Origin: Phlegmacium glaucopus
Lineage: Eukaryota > Basidiomycota > Agaricomycetes > Agaricales > Cortinariaceae
Length of the DNA stretch: 64,000 nt
Direction of reading: 5' to 3'
NCBI GenBank assembly: GCA_015039465.1
Contig: MU130548.1
Span: forward strand, 2,294-66,293
The notes below the pieces were generated by a model. That model searched no databases and was not told the DNA's origin. It saw nothing but the letters and a program-made list of their open reading frames with translations. The position numbers and the translations under genes are program-made. This document shows, piece by piece, positions 35,808-47,418 of the stretch; the first letter of the stretch is position 1; every line of letters starts with the position of its first letter.

Positions 35808-38800
35808 ATGCCACCCACTGTCCAGTCTTTCGGTCCACCCCTTACAGAAGCATTTCTATCAGAGATAAATGCCCAAGTCGACGTTGAAATTGCACTAAAA
35901 CAACGATTAGCGGAGACGGTGGAATCTAGAATTGCGTGGGCTTTGATTCTGCAAGAAACCCTTCAGAAAGGTATACATAATGCATATTGATCCCAACCAT
36001 CTTATGGCTCATTGTGCACTAGCAGAAAGAAAGGGTTCCCAAGATTTTCCTCGGAATGACGCTCTAGCTACTTTGTCCATCACTGAGAGTTCGTCCGAAT
36101 GTATCCTGGCACAGGAGCCGCGCGGTCCTCCGTCTCACCATCACAATATTCGACTGCCAAGGAGGACTAATCTACCTTTCGTCAAAACCAAGTCCTTCTT
36201 GTATATCAGATCTTCTGTTCTCGGCATCAGTACACACGGTCCAACCAATCTCTACCGTCTACAATGTCCTGAATGCTTGCGCATATCCTTCAGTTCCCTA
36301 CAAGGACTTCTCAATCACGCCCGCCTCGCGCATAATCTTGAATGGGGTACCCATGACGAATGCATTAGGGCTTGTGCCGTCCCTGGAAACGATACCGACG
36401 TGGAAGGTGGGGTTGAGGTTGGCTTAGGACCTACGGGCGTGCTTCCAGGGTTACGCACAATCTTCCAGATGGCTGTGGGTGCTCATAATTTCCAAGAGGA
36501 AACGCAGGGAGAATCTGTTATGACAACCTCGAATTCTCAAACGCCGCCGATGGCACCCCATTTGACCCAAACCCTCGGACTACATGAGGATTCAGCTACG
36601 CTTGCGCCGTATCTGGGAAAACAAGCTATACGCCGAGAAATACGAGTTTGGAATGAAGACAACGAAGTTGATATTGGGGGTTTGATTCACCCAGACGCCC
36701 AAATCGACCAAAAATCAAATGGCAATTGGAAAATGACCTTCACACCACGTAACTCAGTGACTTTGGATTTGGATTCGGATATGAGATTATTCGGAATTGG
36801 AGCCCGGATATCAGATACAAACCTTCAAGCTGAGATGTTCGCAAGCCATCCCCAATCACAGCCTATTCCAAAGTTCTCCTCCACGCCGGCAATTCTGACA
36901 AACGGTTCTCGGGAGCTACCATCTAACCAGAGCAGATTCTATTTTGGCACAAGAATCATTATTACCGATCGTAGCCTTTGGATTCCACCAGGTTCGTGGT
37001 TCTGCTAATGGCGGAGAGATATCGTCAAATAAACACTCAACTTACAGAGCAGAGAACGGAACAAAACGAGAACCACACTCACAAGTGGATGATTTCCGTC
37101 GATTCGCCCTCTTATGTGAGTGTCGGCGAATTATATTAATAACATCGCAACTCATTTACATCGGAGCAGACGTACCACATCACAAGTACTCTTGATAGCC
37201 TTGCAGTGATTCCCCTGATTCCTGGGATGTCTACCCTGCCTATCACCTCTGAACCTCCATTCGTGGTGGTTGGGACTTCTGACCAGCCATTCTTGGCAAG
37301 GATAGAATTGTATTTTACCGGCTCCGGTAATTCCATGGATCAAAAAGTCGTTTTAGAACATTGGGTAGAGGTGTGTTTTTCATCGCTTGCCCGCCGTAGA
37401 CTCCCTTCAACGATAACATTTGATTTAGCTGGATCCATTAAGAACTCACGCTGTTGTTCAAGGTGAAGATCAAATAGTCGACATAGAGCTCGACAAAGGC
37501 ACTATGTTGAAGCCAATACAGTCAGGATACACCCCCATAGGCGCAAAATCGCTTTGGAATCGACTAAGTGACCTCCGTCATACTCTCGAGAAACCAGTAA
37601 AAGTCGAACCTCAGAGACGCCCATTGTCAACACCCTTCCCCAGTATGTATCTCCCTCTCTCTTTATCCACTACCGGTAACTTGACACCACGAACAGACTA
37701 CGAGACAATTCTGATGGATATCTTACCGAAATTTCCAATGACACGGAAAGGTAAAGCTACCTACCTTTCTGCGTTATCTCCCGCTGAACATTTTATAGAT
37801 GATAGAAGCCGTTCATCGTTGGCGACGATACTGCCTTATAAACTTGTTTCCTCTCCTGCATATTTTAAAACACTTGTCACAGGACGGAGAAAAGCGATAG
37901 AGGTAAATGTTCAACATAGGGCCTTATCCGATGTTAACCCTTTGATATTCAGTGGGGTCGTGCACGAGCTATCCAAGATGCTTACTGTCGAATAATTGAA
38001 CAAATGACTCCCGGTAAAGATGTGATACCATTGAGAGTTGGAGATATCTACTCTTGGCTATCCGAGAACGGACATTTTCCCATGGTGTTGGAAGATCAGA
38101 ATGAGCAACGCGAAACCAAACTCAATGGAAATCATCTTCTCCAACTGAAGGACAAGGCATTGGACCGCTGGTGTCGCATCTGTGGGCTAGATGCTACGGC
38201 ACATCTACGGGACAGCGCTTGCAAAGAGGAAAAGTCTCGCCAAGAAATGGACATAAGAAAGTCACCTAGTGAATGCACTATAGGCCTTTCACGGCCCAAA
38301 TCAGTCAACCGATGCCGTATTGTACCTGTGGAGCTTCAGACCATGAATTTCCCAGTTGTCGATATCCAGCGTGTCATTTCCGGACATTCTAAACAAATGA
38401 ACGTCCATTCCTTGGCAGCAAAGTATGGACTATACCCAGCGAAAGCACTAGTCGCAGTTGGTGACCCGATTCTCACTGCGTCGATTTCCAGAATGGTGAA
38501 CGCATTGGGTCTCAAGCACTTTGCGCCACTAGACATGACGTGTAACGAGATCGCAGGGCACGAAAAGACGGAGATCGAGAGAAACCTCGCCCCATTTGCA
38601 CTTCTGGCTGTCATGGCAAGGCTTTTCATTCGCCTCCTGGTGGAGCGAGGTCTGGAAGTTGTTACGAGGGACAAAAAGAATGGAGAAGTCTTCTCTTCAC
38701 AATACCAGAAAAAACGTAATGAGAGGTCGTCTTCAGGGACCACAAGTATGTTGACTCCGACACACATTCTTAGTGGAATCGTATCGCGTGGCCGAAACTC

Positions 38801-38882
38801 AGACAATGTCTTGTGGTGTCTCACAAGACTGGGAGTTGGAGATGTTAGTAGTGAGGAGATCCGAATCAAAATGGAGGAATGA
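35808..38882 (+). CDS. YEATS-domain protein with zinc finger (YEATS2-like)
   Basis: The N-terminal helix ends LILQETLQK. A single C2H2 finger follows (CPECLRISFSSLQGLLNHARLAH), then NLEWGTHDECIRAC, a block also found in fungal relatives. The YEATS fold is spread over three exons: THKWMISVDSPSY, then PLIPGMSTLPITSEPPFVVV and LARIELYFTGSG, and finally LEHWVE with LDPL. Its aromatic cage should read acyl-lysines on histone H3. The C-terminal half has CRICGLD and a histone-fold-like helical module (VHSLAAKYGLYPAKAL through LAVMARLFIRLLVERG), as in YEATS2 subunits of ATAC-type acetyltransferase complexes. About eight exons. The complex membership is inferred from architecture. Confidence 0.82.
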
Positions 38883-39119
38883 TGAAGGTTAATTCGGTGG
38901 CCGAGGAGGTCGTTTGAATTCCGCGTATCGCTGATTCTCCGTCCATGGTGCTGCCTTTTCTCAAAAAGATCCAGCTCTGCCAATGTGCTGTGGCTCATTC
39001 CCCAGACGACTCGTCGACTAGATAACTGGATGTCCGTCTACCTTTCGAAGCTGATCTTCTTTATGTAATCCCAATCTCTATATAATCAACTACAATCATC
39101 TAACATTCATTTTTTTTCT

Positions 39120-40431
39120 ATGGTTTCCTTCACATCTTGCATCCCTTTTCTCGCTGTTGCTCTTGCTGGTAATGTGGCAGCTACCCACATCAAGAAGCAT
39201 CATTTTCCTTCCCACCGCACTCAATGTCGACCTCGTTTGGCTTCCACGACTCAGTCCATCTCACCCTCATCTATCTTTTCTTCAGCATCCGAACGGTCCT
39301 CAAGCCCGACTCAAACTCACCATAGTGCGTCAGCACCCATAACCACTACCAGTTCCACCGCTACTGCCGTAGTAAAACACACTTCCACAGGAACTTCCAC
39401 GACACAGGGTGGAGATCCGTTGAGCACCTCGTTAACTCCAAATAATATCAAAGCTGGTATTGCTGGCGGAGACGCTTATCCATATTTGAAGGACCACATC
39501 GGGTGGTGGTATGATTGGTCCGTCGGCAATCCAGTTCCTTCAATTGGCAAAGTTGCTAACTGGAATTTTAGGTCACCAGATCCGTCCAAACCGGGCAAAC
39601 CGATTGGTGTACCGATGCTGTGGGGCGGTGGTACTATTGATACGCAGGACAAAGAGCGCCTGACCGCTTTTGAACATTTGTCGACCGTTCCTGCCTATGT
39701 GTTAGGTTATGAAGAACCGGATTGTACCAGCGGATCTGGCTCTGCGGACATGACGGTCCAAGACGGCGTAGCAAAGTGGGAATCTCTAATCGCCCCTCTT
39801 AAAAAAAAAGGTTCGAAATTGGGAAGTCCTTCTATGTGCAGTATGTCGGCCGCTATCTTCAGCAATAGTGTTGCTTAATCACATTCCACTCTGTAGAACA
39901 AGCAGATGAAACTTGGTTGTCGGAGTTCAAAGATCAGATCTCGACACCTTGGGACTTTACTGCCATTCACATAAACAAGAACAGTTTGGATGGCGTCAAG
40001 AGAGACATTGTATGATCCTTTTTCCTATTACATGACTTGATTTCACCCTTTTTCAGGACCACTACATGAAATACGGTAAGCCCATATGGGTTACTGAATT
40101 TGCATGCGTTGATGGTAGGTGACCCTGCACTTTATCGTATGAAGCGTTTCGCTTACTAGCTCATCGGGCAGACTATCAGGGATTCACGCCTTGCACCAAT
40201 CAGCAGGCAATAAACAATTTTATTAACGAAATCGTTCCTTATATGCAAGGAAACTCAAATATCCATGCCTACGCCTACAGTAATGGGCTTGGACTCGGAG
40301 ATGTATGGCCCCTGATGAAGGGAGATTTACTGAGGTATTTTTTCTGATGCAGTGTATTGAAAGACATCTCATCTCGTCACCATAGTGAATCTGGGAGGAC
40401 ATATTTAGCCGCCATCGAAAAGTACCACTGA
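39120..40431 (+). CDS. Secreted GH128-type endo-beta-1,3-glucanase
   Basis: Signal peptide MVSFTSCIPFLAVALAGNVAA, then a Ser/Thr-rich linker of about 90 residues. The glycoside-hydrolase core (Glyco_hydro_cc / GH128) begins DHIGWWYDWSVG. Probable catalytic acids are in YEEPDC and in the strand end WVTEFACVD. It closes with SESGRTYLAAIEKYH. Five exons. The family cuts beta-1,3-glucan and is thought to soften fungal cell walls during growth or fruiting. The long O-glycosylation-prone linker suggests a wall-attached form. Convergent with the sterol-reductase gene. Confidence 0.9.
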
Positions 40432-40720
40432 AGCCTGAAGAGAAAGCTGTTTTATTCTATTTAATTTCTCGAAGTCTTGATAACTTCGTCTGTTGATTCT
40501 GTTGGTCCCAAAGTGGATTCCTTCATTTTATGTACTTATTCATCCTTGTCTTGAACGCACCACTCCTAGAAGAGACCAAAGTTCACACCAGTCTTTTTAC
40601 GTTGTATCCTGAGTCTCATACTAAATACTTATTTTGCCGGCAGGAGCAGACGCTCGCTGTCAGCGCTTGTTAAAATACCCAACAAATATTAAACAAAGAT
40701 CTTAGATAACGGGTCCGAGA

Positions 40721-42335
40721 TCAATATACATAAGGGATTATACGATATGGTACGAGTTTTTGATATTTGACCCAATCTTCACCGTACCTACAAATGGGCA
40801 ATCAATAAGGTCCAAGTAATAGGGTGCAAGGAAATCTTACTTCTTTTCACAAGCCTCATCATCACGACGTTGTCTGTGGACGAGCAAGACAGCGAAGTAC
40901 ATGACATAGAAATAAGTGATGGGGGTGTTGAAGCCGGTTGGAAGAGACCAGGCAAGAGCCATAATGAGATCTCCACTAATTGAAATATAAATAACAGTCA
41001 GCAAAGATATTATCAGCAAAAAAGTAAATTGGAATCCTACAAATAGTTAGGATGCCGAGATAGACCCCACCATCCGGATGTAATCAGTTTGGATCCTTTG
41101 GCCGTAGTCATGTATTTAAGGTCTGCGAGATAATAAATTAGTATCAAACCGGCACAAAGATCAAAAGACTTACTTTTGGGATTTTTGCTATTACGGAAAT
41201 CATTCTTTTCGCCGTTAGCATCTCTGAAGATATAATAACCAAGAGCGTTGACGAGGATAACTGCCACGGTCCGAATGGGACCAAGCTCAACTGGAGAAGA
41301 GGCTAGATAACGAGCTTGCACAGTATACGAGAACGGAACGTAGGTTAGATCGCCGACAGCGAGCATGAAACCAAAGCCATCGCTTGTAATATCCATTGTG
41401 GTGAACAATGCAGGCTACATAATTTTGGCATTAGAACATGGATACTAAGATGAGTGCGGCCATACCTCATTGTAGAGACCGTCAGCGACATACCAGGTCT
41501 GAAAGGCCAAGACCAACCACATTGAGTCTGTGACTTTGTCAAACCCTCCACGACGCGTGGCTTGTTCGCACACCATGCTGATGTTGACGAGAACCCAAAG
41601 AATTAGTCCGGGCCTAAGCTCATTAAAGGACTTGATGTCAAAAGAGCCAATAGACGGGTTCAACTCGCGACCTATAAACCACTGGAGGACCGAAATGAGA
41701 CGAACATTTCTTCATGTAAAGGAACACTGACATCGTAGGTTATATTTCCAGAATTGCCGCCCAAAGCCAGGAGGCTTCCCTCCCGGAATGAAGTGACATA
41801 ACAGTAAGTTGCTTGAAGTACGGCCATGACAAGGGAGGCGGTGATGAGGCCAACCCATTTGTTATAGATGAAGGTAAAAGACTCTGGTCCGAAACGTAAA
41901 ATAACACCAGAGGCAATACCCAAAGCAAGGAGGAAAGTTGAGAATGCTAGAGCATAGCATAGTCAATAAAAAAATATAAGCCTAATTCAATGTCGTACCA
42001 TTAATTTTATATTGCTTCTTTCCCCCAGTTCGCAAGGTCGTACCTTCAACTTGGTCTCCCGGAAGGATTGCCCATGCTACAACACAGAAAGTGTACCAGG
42101 CAAGATAAATCAAGGCGGCTTCAGTGTCCCATAGACCTTTCCACCAATCCAGATTGGTGACCGATTCAACTATACGATCCACAGAAGTTAGCTGAGGTGG
42201 ACAACCACCGGTTGCCTCTGAACATCCAAAGTAAAGGGCGTATGTAGTGATAGGTACGCCAACTGAAACTGCGAGAGCACCAAGAGGACCGAGAAATTCG
42301 TAAGAAGTCGTCCTCGGATTGAGTTTAGAGGACAT
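40721..42335 (-). CDS. ERG24: Delta(14)-sterol reductase
   Basis: About seven exons encode a polytopic membrane protein of the sterol C14/C24 reductase family. Diagnostic pieces are [49 protein letters not shown] and [18 protein letters not shown], ending IIPYVY. The enzyme reduces the C14=C15 double bond after Erg11 demethylation in ergosterol synthesis, in the ER, using NADPH. The start [14 protein letters not shown] agrees with fungal homologues. It shares a 133-bp divergent promoter with the next gene. Confidence 0.95.
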
Positions 42336-42468
42336 GATGGTCGGAAATAAGCAGTGTGTGTCACTGTGACCGTTCCGGGAAGGTTTTCAAACTTGTCATG
42401 TTCCTTGTACTTGGCCTGATATTTACGTTTCATGTTCACTACCTTTTCTTCATGTTCCCATCATCCAT
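42336..42468. promoter_or_regulatory. Short divergent promoter (ERG24 / SHOCT-like gene)
   Basis: Only 133 bp separate the two start codons. No TATA box was recognised. Sterol-response elements would be expected here if ERG24 is regulated by Sre1, but I could not identify one with confidence. Confidence 0.5.
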
Positions 42469-43920
42469 ATGGCCCTAGCACAACGCCTCAACGAGCTTGC
42501 AATAGCCAACTCGGAAGGTCTTCTCAAGTACGTTCGCATTCCCGAAATCGTATTCCGAGTCTGACCCTATACTTTCCAGTGACGATGAATATCGTTTACT
42601 ACGCCAAAACGTTTTCGAACAGTATTCTGGCACAAATATACCGGTTGAAAGCCCTCTCGTGCCTATCACTGCAATTCATGTTCAACGTGATTGTAAGCAT
42701 TTAGTATTTATCTTTCAAGCTTCAACTTGATAATGATACCGACAATAGCAACACCAAAGGCATATACTAGTAGTAGGATACCGACTAGCAAGCCCATTAT
42801 CGACCAACATAAGCCCGCCCCTGACCAGCGTCCGTCCCGTGCAAAGCCCTCCGGCATGGCGTACCTCATACGAAAGGCAACAGGCCGCAAACTGTCGGCC
42901 GCTGTTCACGAAACACCCCTGACCAAAGATATACGCGCAGGTGATAGTGTGAATGTCCTTGTAAATGATGTTTCCAAGCGCAGCTTTCTCGTTCCACGAT
43001 TATTCCACAAGAAGTTGGCAGAACTACCCCTTCTTGTCACGGATACTTCTAAAACGCAGCCGGTGTCATCGCATTTTTCAAATACCCGTTCGGAAAATGC
43101 TCGGCCTCCTCCGCTCTCTCCCACAGGGTCTGCAAGGCGCATTATACCGCCATCCCCCTCTATACGCGGGACTGTTATCGCAACAATCTCTGACGTTTTC
43201 GATGATGATAATCTGACCACCGCTAAAGATATCATAGCTGCCATAGCGACTTGCGAGGATGAAGGCAGAAAACTTGTCGACGCTTTTAATGATCTTGAAG
43301 CAAGTGCCGTTCGCCGTTTCCAAAAACAGAACGCTCGTAGGATGCCAGTTACTACACCCAATGTCAACGTTCTTCTGGATGGTCGAGAGTGGCGAGAACA
43401 TAGACTAAACCCATCGCCTTCTTCTCCCGTGTTTGATTTTAAAGAGCGCCACATGTTGAATTCTACGGACAGCATAGGCGATGGTATGTCCATTCGATCA
43501 GGGTCGTCTCATAAAACGAGCCTATCTCAAGCCAAATCTATTTCGTCGCTGCGCAAATACCCACCAGGCAGTCCTCTCTCCCCCCATTCTCGTACACCTT
43601 CGACCACTCCTACTCGCAAAAGCTCTATATCCTCAATGTCTTCTCAAAGGACTTCATTTACCTCAACTCGGATATTGGCTGGTACCCCTTCCTGCGCTCC
43701 ATCACGAAGCACAATTCATCTAGCTCTTCCAAAACTTAAACGCAACACAGAAAGTGCTTCAACGGAAAGCATAGGTCTGGAAGATGGCGACGGGGAGTCT
43801 GAAATTTCTGATATCCGGAGACGACGGGAAGAGCTTGTTGCTCGCTATACTGCACGTTTGGAATTTCTTAGAGCCAAACTCAAAGGTGCAGAGCTCCACG
43901 AGAAACTTCTCAGGAAATGA
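42469..43920 (+). CDS. SHOCT-like N-terminus, disordered protein with C-terminal coiled coil
   Basis: Three exons. The first two give MALAQRLNELAIANSEGLL and NDDEYRLLRQNVFEQYSG, a short helical hairpin like the SHOCT motif seen at the start of several basidiomycete proteins. The long third exon is Ser/Pro/Arg-rich (SPLSPHSRTPSTTPTRKSS) and finishes in a coiled coil, RRREELVARYTARLEFLRAK. A helical segment around 43205-43330 (TAKDIIAAIATCEDEG) may be a small domain. No catalytic signature. Function unknown; scaffolding is a guess from composition. Confidence 0.75.
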
Positions 43921-44023
43921 ACTGCTTGAACAGTTTATTGGTCCTCCTAGCATACTGTAGTAATCGCTAATTAGATTTTTTTTATGAGTGTAGTTTAAGT
44001 CATTACGTAATCTAATTAGATTC

Positions 44024-44298
44024 GTCGTTGTTTAAACTCAGTTTACTCTAGGCTAATCACGCTGCGAGGGCTTTCCAGCCGCTGAGCCGCGCCCTTAGCT
44101 TTACATGTCTCACTCGTCTTCATTATGACGTCTTTAGTCTCACATCTGCTTTATATAACCTCACCTGGGCTCAGGAATGGCCTTGTTAGCTGCCGTTCTT
44201 GTGCTCTAGGTGAGCATGCTTTTCTGTCTGCGTTGTGTATCCCGTTTAACTACTGCTCTTGTGCTCTAGTCCCGTTTCGTCGCACTTTATTTCGTTAA
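44024..44298 (+). repeat. Ngaro repeat A1
   Basis: 275 bp starting GTCGTTGTTTAAACTCAG and ending TTTATTTCGTTAA. Contains a TTTATATAAC promoter-like sequence near 44151-44160 and two CTTGTGCTCTAG words. The Gag frame opens inside its end. It matches A2 with one difference (C here, T there, in GGCTAATCAYGCTG). Confidence 0.9.
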
Positions 44299-44342
44299 TA
44301 TCGTATCGTCCCTCACATCCACGAAGAACGTGTCACACTATA

Positions 44343-45581
44343 ATGTCCCGGCATGGTGAGACTTCCAGCAGCAGCGCTACGAAACCCAGTCAAAGCTCCT
44401 CCGAAGCGCAAGAAGCGCAAGAGAGTCAGAGGGACGTTGTCGACACCACTAATGCCTGCATCGAGATTATCCACAAGTTCAGATCAGGAGAGGTTTCCAA
44501 ACCACGAGCATCCTTACTTCTCCAGCGATCAATCCCGCATGGAACCATCAGTGACGATGCCTATGAATCGACCTATGGAACATACCTCGAGATGCTCGAC
44601 AACTTCGAAGCTTATCAACGAGGAAGCACAGAACGAGTTGATGAAGTGCGACAACAATTTGAGAGGCATACGTCAAGAGACCGAGATGATAGTTGCGAGC
44701 GCTTCAGAACAGATGCCCAGTCTCTTGGGTCGGCTAAGCGACCCCGATCCCCTGACTCAGACAACGAGACTGACGAGTACACGAAAAGGACTCGCCTTGA
44801 CTTCAAGGCGTTGCCATGGAACGAGAGTCGAACCGCGCAAGACCAATCAACCTCGAGTCTTTCACCATCCCTTCAGAAAACCAACACTCTACTCGAGAAT
44901 TTCTCTCGGGACGTCAAGCGAGCCCGGTCGTCATTGCTCAACTGTAACAGGCCCTTACCGCAATTCCCTCAGTCAGAATGGCTCAACCTACTCAGTGGGA
45001 ACACCGTCGACCTTGACCATGTGTTCTCAAACATCTACACGATTGCCTGTGACGTCAGAGAGCCAGTCGAGCTCAGCAAGCAACTTGAATTGTTCCATAG
45101 CCCCTCGAAACCAGCAAAATCAGTCAAGACCCACGGAGACTGGGTCATCGCCTGGGACTCTTTGGTCGATGCCACATTGTTCATTTTCAAACATAGAAGA
45201 CTCGAACTCCAGTTGTACGGCAAACACGTCCAAAGGTACTTTGCTTCCCTACCCATCCAGCTTCACTCCCGCATCATCAACTATGATCGAGCTGTCCGAA
45301 TCCGGGCGTCACAGCGTCGCGACCTCGAGCTCTCTAATTTCCCAGAATTTACAGACCTGCAGTTGCAATGGGTGCACAACCCGACCAGTCTCGCATCCGG
45401 TTCACCATCAGAGTCACGAGCGAGACAATCGTCGAATCGCCGTCGCAGTGCCCCATGCAGGAGGTGGAACGAACACAGGTGCCCTAACACAGCAGCATCC
45501 TGTAACTACCTCCATGTGTGCTCTAAGTGCTCAAGCGGGGGTCATGTCGCAGATGACTGCAACATCACCGGTAAAAAGTAG
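44343..45581 (+). CDS. Ngaro ORF1, Gag-like with zinc knuckles
   Basis: Starts MSRHGETSSSS (an in-frame ATG lies upstream at 44259, inside A1). About 412 residues: a Ser/Gln/Glu-rich start, a helical central part (LSKQLELFHSPSKPAK, then LYGKHVQRYFASLP) and a C-terminal cysteine/histidine cluster, CRRWNEHRCPN, CNYLHVCSKC and GGHVADDCN. The RWN...C...YxHxCxxC...GH...C pattern is that of DIRS/Ngaro ORF1 proteins. It should package the RNA. A second frame stays open across the whole ORF. Confidence 0.82.
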   Translation: MSRHGETSSSSATKPSQSSSEAQEAQESQRDVVDTTNACIEIIHKFRSGEVSKPRASLLLQRSIPHGTISDDAYESTYGTYLEMLDNFEAYQRGSTERVDEVRQQFERHTSRDRDDSCERFRTDAQSLGSAKRPRSPDSDNETDEYTKRTRLDFKALPWNESRTAQDQSTSSLSPSLQKTNTLLENFSRDVKRARSSLLNCNRPLPQFPQSEWLNLLSGNTVDLDHVFSNIYTIACDVREPVELSKQLELFHSPSKPAKSVKTHGDWVIAWDSLVDATLFIFKHRRLELQLYGKHVQRYFASLPIQLHSRIINYDRAVRIRASQRRDLELSNFPEFTDLQLQWVHNPTSLASGSPSESRARQSSNRRRSAPCRRWNEHRCPNTAASCNYLHVCSKCSSGGHVADDCNITGKK

Positions 45582-47418
45582 CGAGGAGTCGCCTTTGACC
45601 ATTAAGTGGGAGCGGCGCCCCCGTTTTGTTAGAGAATATGTATGGTCCGATCATATTTCATCACGTTTGTCCACAGCACTTGTTACCGAGATAGCACCCC
45701 CAGTTCCAGGACCTCCAGAGAATGAGCTTTCCAATGAGTTAGCTCTGTCCACCATCCGATCTCATCCTCATCTTTTCCGCATCACCACTCCAATTAAAAC
45801 CGACCGTTTCCGTGCTCTCTTGATACGCCACCCTAACCGTGCCTTAGTCGATTCAGTCTGCGCCGGACTGGAGTCTGGGTTTTGGCCTTGGGCGGTCACT
45901 GACCATTCAGATGCGCCGGAAATTGTCGACAATGCTCGTCTTCAGAAGATACGAGATCCAAGCCACCTTACCTTTATGAGGCACCAACGCGATGAAGAGA
46001 TCGCGTTGGGCCGCTTCTCACCTCCTTTCCAAAATCTCTTACCTGGCATGACCACCATTCCGTTGTGGGTTGTACCCAAACCTCATTCTGACAATCTGCG
46101 GCTGGTAGTTGACCATTCAGCTGGTAGCTACTCACCTAATTCATTTATCTCATCCGATGATGCCAGCACTCATCTCGATACTCTCCATGCTCTAGGAGCA
46201 GCTCTTATCAGAGTTAGGAAAGAGCATGGGAATGTTCCTCTAGTCTTGTTCAAAACTGATGTTTCTCAAGCTTACCGTAGGTTACCCATGCATCCTTTGT
46301 GGCAAATACGTCAAGTTGTCACAATCGACGGTGTACACCACGTCGATCACAATAACAACTTTGGCAATCGAGGTGCTGGCCGACTCTGGATCACCTTTTT
46401 TGGGTTAGCCCTTTGGATCGCGATTTTCATTATCCTCATCCATGATCTCTTTGCTTACGTTGACGATGGATTCTCTTATGAGTTTGCTGATCAGACTACT
46501 TTCTATGCTCCATACGGCAAATTTTTACCGTCGAAGCAATCCCGCCTCTTGACTCTCTTCGATGACATAGGCATCCCTCATGAAGAGCGAAAACAAGTCT
46601 CGGGCTCACCGTTAATGATCATCGGATTCAATGTCGATCCTAACGCCATGACCATCACTATGGCCACTGACGCTCGTCGTGACATTATCAAAGCTGTCCG
46701 TGACTTTGCCAACCCACGGCAACGCAGGTCCCTTAAGGATTTCCAGCGTCTCGCCGGTTGGGTAAACTGGGCACTCAATGTTTTCCCTCTCCTTCGACCT
46801 GGTCTATCCAGTGTTTACGAGAAGATGCGTCGTGGTTCATCCCCTTTCTCAAAACTGTCCGTCAATAACTCGATTTGTAATGAACTTCGCTGGTTAGCAG
46901 ATCACATGGACCGCTCTGATGGAGTTCATATCCTCGAGTCACGAGAATGGACCAAGGCAGATGCAGACCAAACGTACCTTTGCGATGCCTGTCCTACAGG
47001 CATGGGTTACTGGTCTCTGAAAACCTGTGAGGGTTTCCAATGCGCCGTCTCTCCTTCATCTCGGAACGGTATATTCTTCTTTGAGGCATTAACAGTCCTT
47101 TCTGCCTTAAGTCATGTTTGCGAATCAGTCTTCCCAAAACCCAAACGCCTAGCCATCCTTACTGACAGCTCAAATACATTTGACATGTTCAACACCTTAC
47201 ACGCGTTGCCAGCCTATAATCCCATTCTAATCACCGCGGTTGATCTTCTGATCAAGTCAAACATCCAGCTACGTGTCTTTCACATACCTCGCAACGACAA
47301 CAAAGTAGCTGACGCCCTCTCGCGCCTTGATGAGAAGACTGCCCAATTCCTTCAACCTCGTATGATTGTATCCAATTTCCTACCCCCTCGATTTACGCTG
47401 GGGGACGTACCGTTATGA
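45544..47418 (+). CDS. Ngaro ORF2, reverse transcriptase and RNase H
   Basis: The conservative start is MSQMTATSPVKSS. The same frame is open back to 44353. RT blocks: LPGMTTIPLWVVPKPHSDN and LRLVVDHSAG (early fingers), TDVSQAYRRLPMHP (domain A), FAYVDDGFSYE (catalytic YVDD). RNase H follows: CDACPTGMGYW, AILTDSSNTFDMFN and IPRNDNKVADALSRL. The enzyme copies the element's RNA into DNA. The frame has no stop before TGA at 47416-47418, which overlaps the next start. Confidence 0.88.
   Translation: MSQMTATSPVKSSEESPLTIKWERRPRFVREYVWSDHISSRLSTALVTEIAPPVPGPPENELSNELALSTIRSHPHLFRITTPIKTDRFRALLIRHPNRALVDSVCAGLESGFWPWAVTDHSDAPEIVDNARLQKIRDPSHLTFMRHQRDEEIALGRFSPPFQNLLPGMTTIPLWVVPKPHSDNLRLVVDHSAGSYSPNSFISSDDASTHLDTLHALGAALIRVRKEHGNVPLVLFKTDVSQAYRRLPMHPLWQIRQVVTIDGVHHVDHNNNFGNRGAGRLWITFFGLALWIAIFIILIHDLFAYVDDGFSYEFADQTTFYAPYGKFLPSKQSRLLTLFDDIGIPHEERKQVSGSPLMIIGFNVDPNAMTITMATDARRDIIKAVRDFANPRQRRSLKDFQRLAGWVNWALNVFPLLRPGLSSVYEKMRRGSSPFSKLSVNNSICNELRWLADHMDRSDGVHILESREWTKADADQTYLCDACPTGMGYWSLKTCEGFQCAVSPSSRNGIFFFEALTVLSALSHVCESVFPKPKRLAILTDSSNTFDMFNTLHALPAYNPILITAVDLLIKSNIQLRVFHIPRNDNKVADALSRLDEKTAQFLQPRMIVSNFLPPRFTLGDVPL

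Noticed and set aside
44615..45490. Antisense open frames within the Ngaro Gag
   Set aside because: Short, without domains, and expected from the biased codon use of the sense ORFs.
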